Position numbers and translations under genes: made by a program
Assembly (NCBI RefSeq): GCF_002531755.2
Contig: NZ_CP035000.1
Span: forward strand, 310,001-374,000
Direction of reading: 5' to 3'
DNA: 64,000 nucleotides
Origin: Rhizobium acidisoli
Lineage (GTDB): Bacteria > Pseudomonadota > Alphaproteobacteria > Rhizobiales > Rhizobiaceae
The notes under the pieces: generated by a model
Databases searched by the model: none
What the model was told of the DNA's origin: nothing
What the model saw: the letters and a program-made list of their open reading frames with translations, nothing else
Shown: positions 62,767 through 64,000 of the stretch, in pieces
How positions within the stretch are numbered: the stretch's first letter is position 1
How the letters are laid out: the number at the start of each line of letters is the position of its first letter

Positions 62767-64000
62767 TCATATATCCTTGGCGATGCGCAGGCCGTCATAA
62801 ATGGCGGCATGCGTATTGCGCGCAGCGACAGCATCGCCGATCCGAAACAGCTGGAACTTGCCCTCAGGATTGCGCATGACGGACTGCGGCTCCCCAGAAA
62901 GAAGCTGGTCGTGCGACACCTCGCCGAGATTGCTGGAGCTGGGCTTCAGCTCGAAATAGAGTTCGTCGAGCGGGATGGTCCCGTGATTGACGACGATCTG
63001 GTCGAAGCTGCTCTGCTTGGCAATCCCGCCGTAATCGCTGCCGACATGGGCGACGAGCTGGTTGCCGCTCTTTTCGACGGCCTCCAGGCGATAGGTGACG
63101 GTGAAGGTGACGTCATGCTTCTGCAGGGAGCGCATATAGGGCACCAGGTTCATCGCCATGACTTCGGGCGCGAAGGACCGGTCCGGCGTCATGATCTCGA
63201 CCTTGGCGCCCGCCTTCGCAAGAAACTCCGCCGCCTGAAGGCCGGCATGGTCGCCGGCATCGTCGAAGATTAGTACATTGGTGCCGGGCTTCACATCGCC
63301 GGAGATGATGTCCCAGGAAGAGACCACCAGCTCGTTGCCGCGCGAGAGAACCTCGGTATGCGGCAAGCCGCCGGTCGCGATGATGACGACGTCGGGGTTC
63401 TCGGCTGCGATCGTGTCGGCTTCCGCCCAGCTATTGAAGTGGAAGGTGACGTCGTATTTCTCGCACTGGCTCATGCGCCAGTCGATGATGCTGATCATTT
63501 CCCTGCGGCGCTCGCTCTGCGCGGTGAGCCGGATCTGGCCGCCGGCATTGTTCGCCGCTTCGAAGACGACGACCTGGTGGCCGCGCTCTCCGGCGACGCG
63601 CGCCGCTTCCAGACCGGCCGGGCCGGCGCCGACGATGACGACCTTTTTCCTGGCGTCGGCCTTCGCTACGATATGCGGCATGGTCAGTTCGCGGCCGGTC
63701 GCGGCATTGTGGATACAGTAGGCGGCTCCGCCCTGGTAGATACGATCGAGACAGTAATTGGCGCCGACGCAGGGACGGATATCGTCTTCCCGCTTTTCGA
63801 TGATCTTGCGGACGATGTGCGGGTCGGTCATGTGGGCGCGGGTCATGCCGACCATGTCGACCTTGCCGGCCGCGATTGCGTGGCGGGCGGTGGCGACGTC
63901 GGGAATCTTCGCCGCATGGAAGGTCGGGAAGTCGGTCGCGGCGCGAATTTCACCGGCGAAGTCGAGATGCGGCGAATTCGCCATGCCCTGGATCGGGATC
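62767..64000 (-). CDS. stcD: N-methylproline/dimethylamine demethylase-like flavoprotein (StcD/TMADH family), partial
   Basis: The C-terminal 410 residues of a gene whose start lies beyond the right edge. Visible are the end of the FMN barrel (GKVDMVGMTRAHMTDPHIVR), the 4Fe-4S cysteines in RPCVGANYCLDRIYQGGAAY followed by C-I-H-N, and the FAD/NAD domain (KVVIVGAGPAGLEAARVAGE). This is the trimethylamine dehydrogenase/dienoyl-CoA reductase family; StcD of Sinorhizobium acts in stachydrine breakdown, removing the second methyl as formaldehyde. Neighbouring ETF and formaldehyde genes fit. Substrate is inferred. Confidence 0.82.
   Translation of the reverse strand, partial: IPIQGMANSPHLDFAGEIRAATDFPTFHAAKIPDVATARHAIAAGKVDMVGMTRAHMTDPHIVRKIIEKREDDIRPCVGANYCLDRIYQGGAAYCIHNAATGRELTMPHIVAKADARKKVVIVGAGPAGLEAARVAGERGHQVVVFEAANNAGGQIRLTAQSERRREMISIIDWRMSQCEKYDVTFHFNSWAEADTIAAENPDVVIIATGGLPHTEVLSRGNELVVSSWDIISGDVKPGTNVLIFDDAGDHAGLQAAEFLAKAGAKVEIMTPDRSFAPEVMAMNLVPYMRSLQKHDVTFTVTYRLEAVEKSGNQLVAHVGSDYGGIAKQSSFDQIVVNHGTIPLDELYFELKPSSSNLGEVSHDQLLSGEPQSVMRNPEGKFQLFRIGDAVAARNTHAAIYDGLRIAKDI

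Overview
The window looks like a high-GC alphaproteobacterial replicon of the Rhizobium leguminosarum/etli type, probably a large plasmid or secondary replicon. The reasons are the catabolic repertoire (proline betaine, proline, tetronate sugar acids), a ROSE-type thermosensor in front of an hsp20 gene, a hairpin array with anti-Shine-Dalgarno loops as in rhizobial alpha-r14/cuckoo sRNAs, RIME-like intergenic repeats, DUF982 and DUF6522 genes, and a decayed ParB gene beside insertion-sequence remnants. No family search was run; all assignments come from reading the proteins and the DNA.

Layout. Positions 1-5.1 kb: the end of a D-lactate/D-2-hydroxyglutarate dehydrogenase-like flavoprotein, an HPP/CBS membrane protein with a DUF6522 partner, LysR and MarR regulators and small proteins. 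5.1-11.2 kb: a tartrate/D-malate dehydrogenase gene followed by a complete threonate/erythronate (tetronate) pathway: a dehydrogenase, OtnI, OtnK and, on the opposite strand, OtnC with a LacI regulator. Three near-identical palindromic operators sit in the divergent promoter region. 11.7-19.1 kb: a HAD hydrolase, a complete dipeptide/opine-type ABC importer (fused double ATPase) and a FAD oxidoreductase flanked by inverted RIME-like repeats. 19.2-21.7 kb: a chemoreceptor.

21.9-43.3 kb is the core of an amino-acid/betaine catabolic block. It holds PutA with a small upstream protein, the divergent Lrp-type PutR, a hexapeptide acyltransferase fused to an unrecognised helical domain, a LysR regulator, a Rieske demethylase with its reductase, and an M24-fold protein that resembles the DMSP lyase DddP. 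On the other strand lies a ten-gene run: GntR, a DapA-family enzyme, aldehyde dehydrogenase, a DadA/PuuB-type oxidase, a ProX/V/W/W betaine importer, an atypical proline-racemase-family protein and a GlxA/AraC regulator.

43.4-56.6 kb is a low-density accessory zone with a truncated gfa copy, IS481 and IS3 remnants, a frameshifted DUF982 gene, a broken ParB gene and an orphan BrnA-like antitoxin. Among the debris are apparently intact genes (secreted protein, pseudo-receiver, Hsp20 with thermosensor, DUF982, SerA, J-domain protein) and the sRNA hairpin array.

56.9-64.0 kb: the intact formaldehyde-oxidation set (gfa, fghA, adhC), two DMSP-lyase-family cupins, etfA/etfB and the C-terminal two thirds or so of an StcD/TMADH-like demethylase running off the end. 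The inferred logic is this. Betaines such as stachydrine enter through the ProXVW importer. The Rieske enzyme and the StcD-like flavoprotein remove N-methyl groups as formaldehyde, ETF takes the electrons, and the glutathione-linked set oxidises the formaldehyde. PutA oxidises the resulting proline to glutamate. The DddP-like and DddQ-like proteins suggest that sulfonium compounds, or betaines treated similarly, may also be handled.
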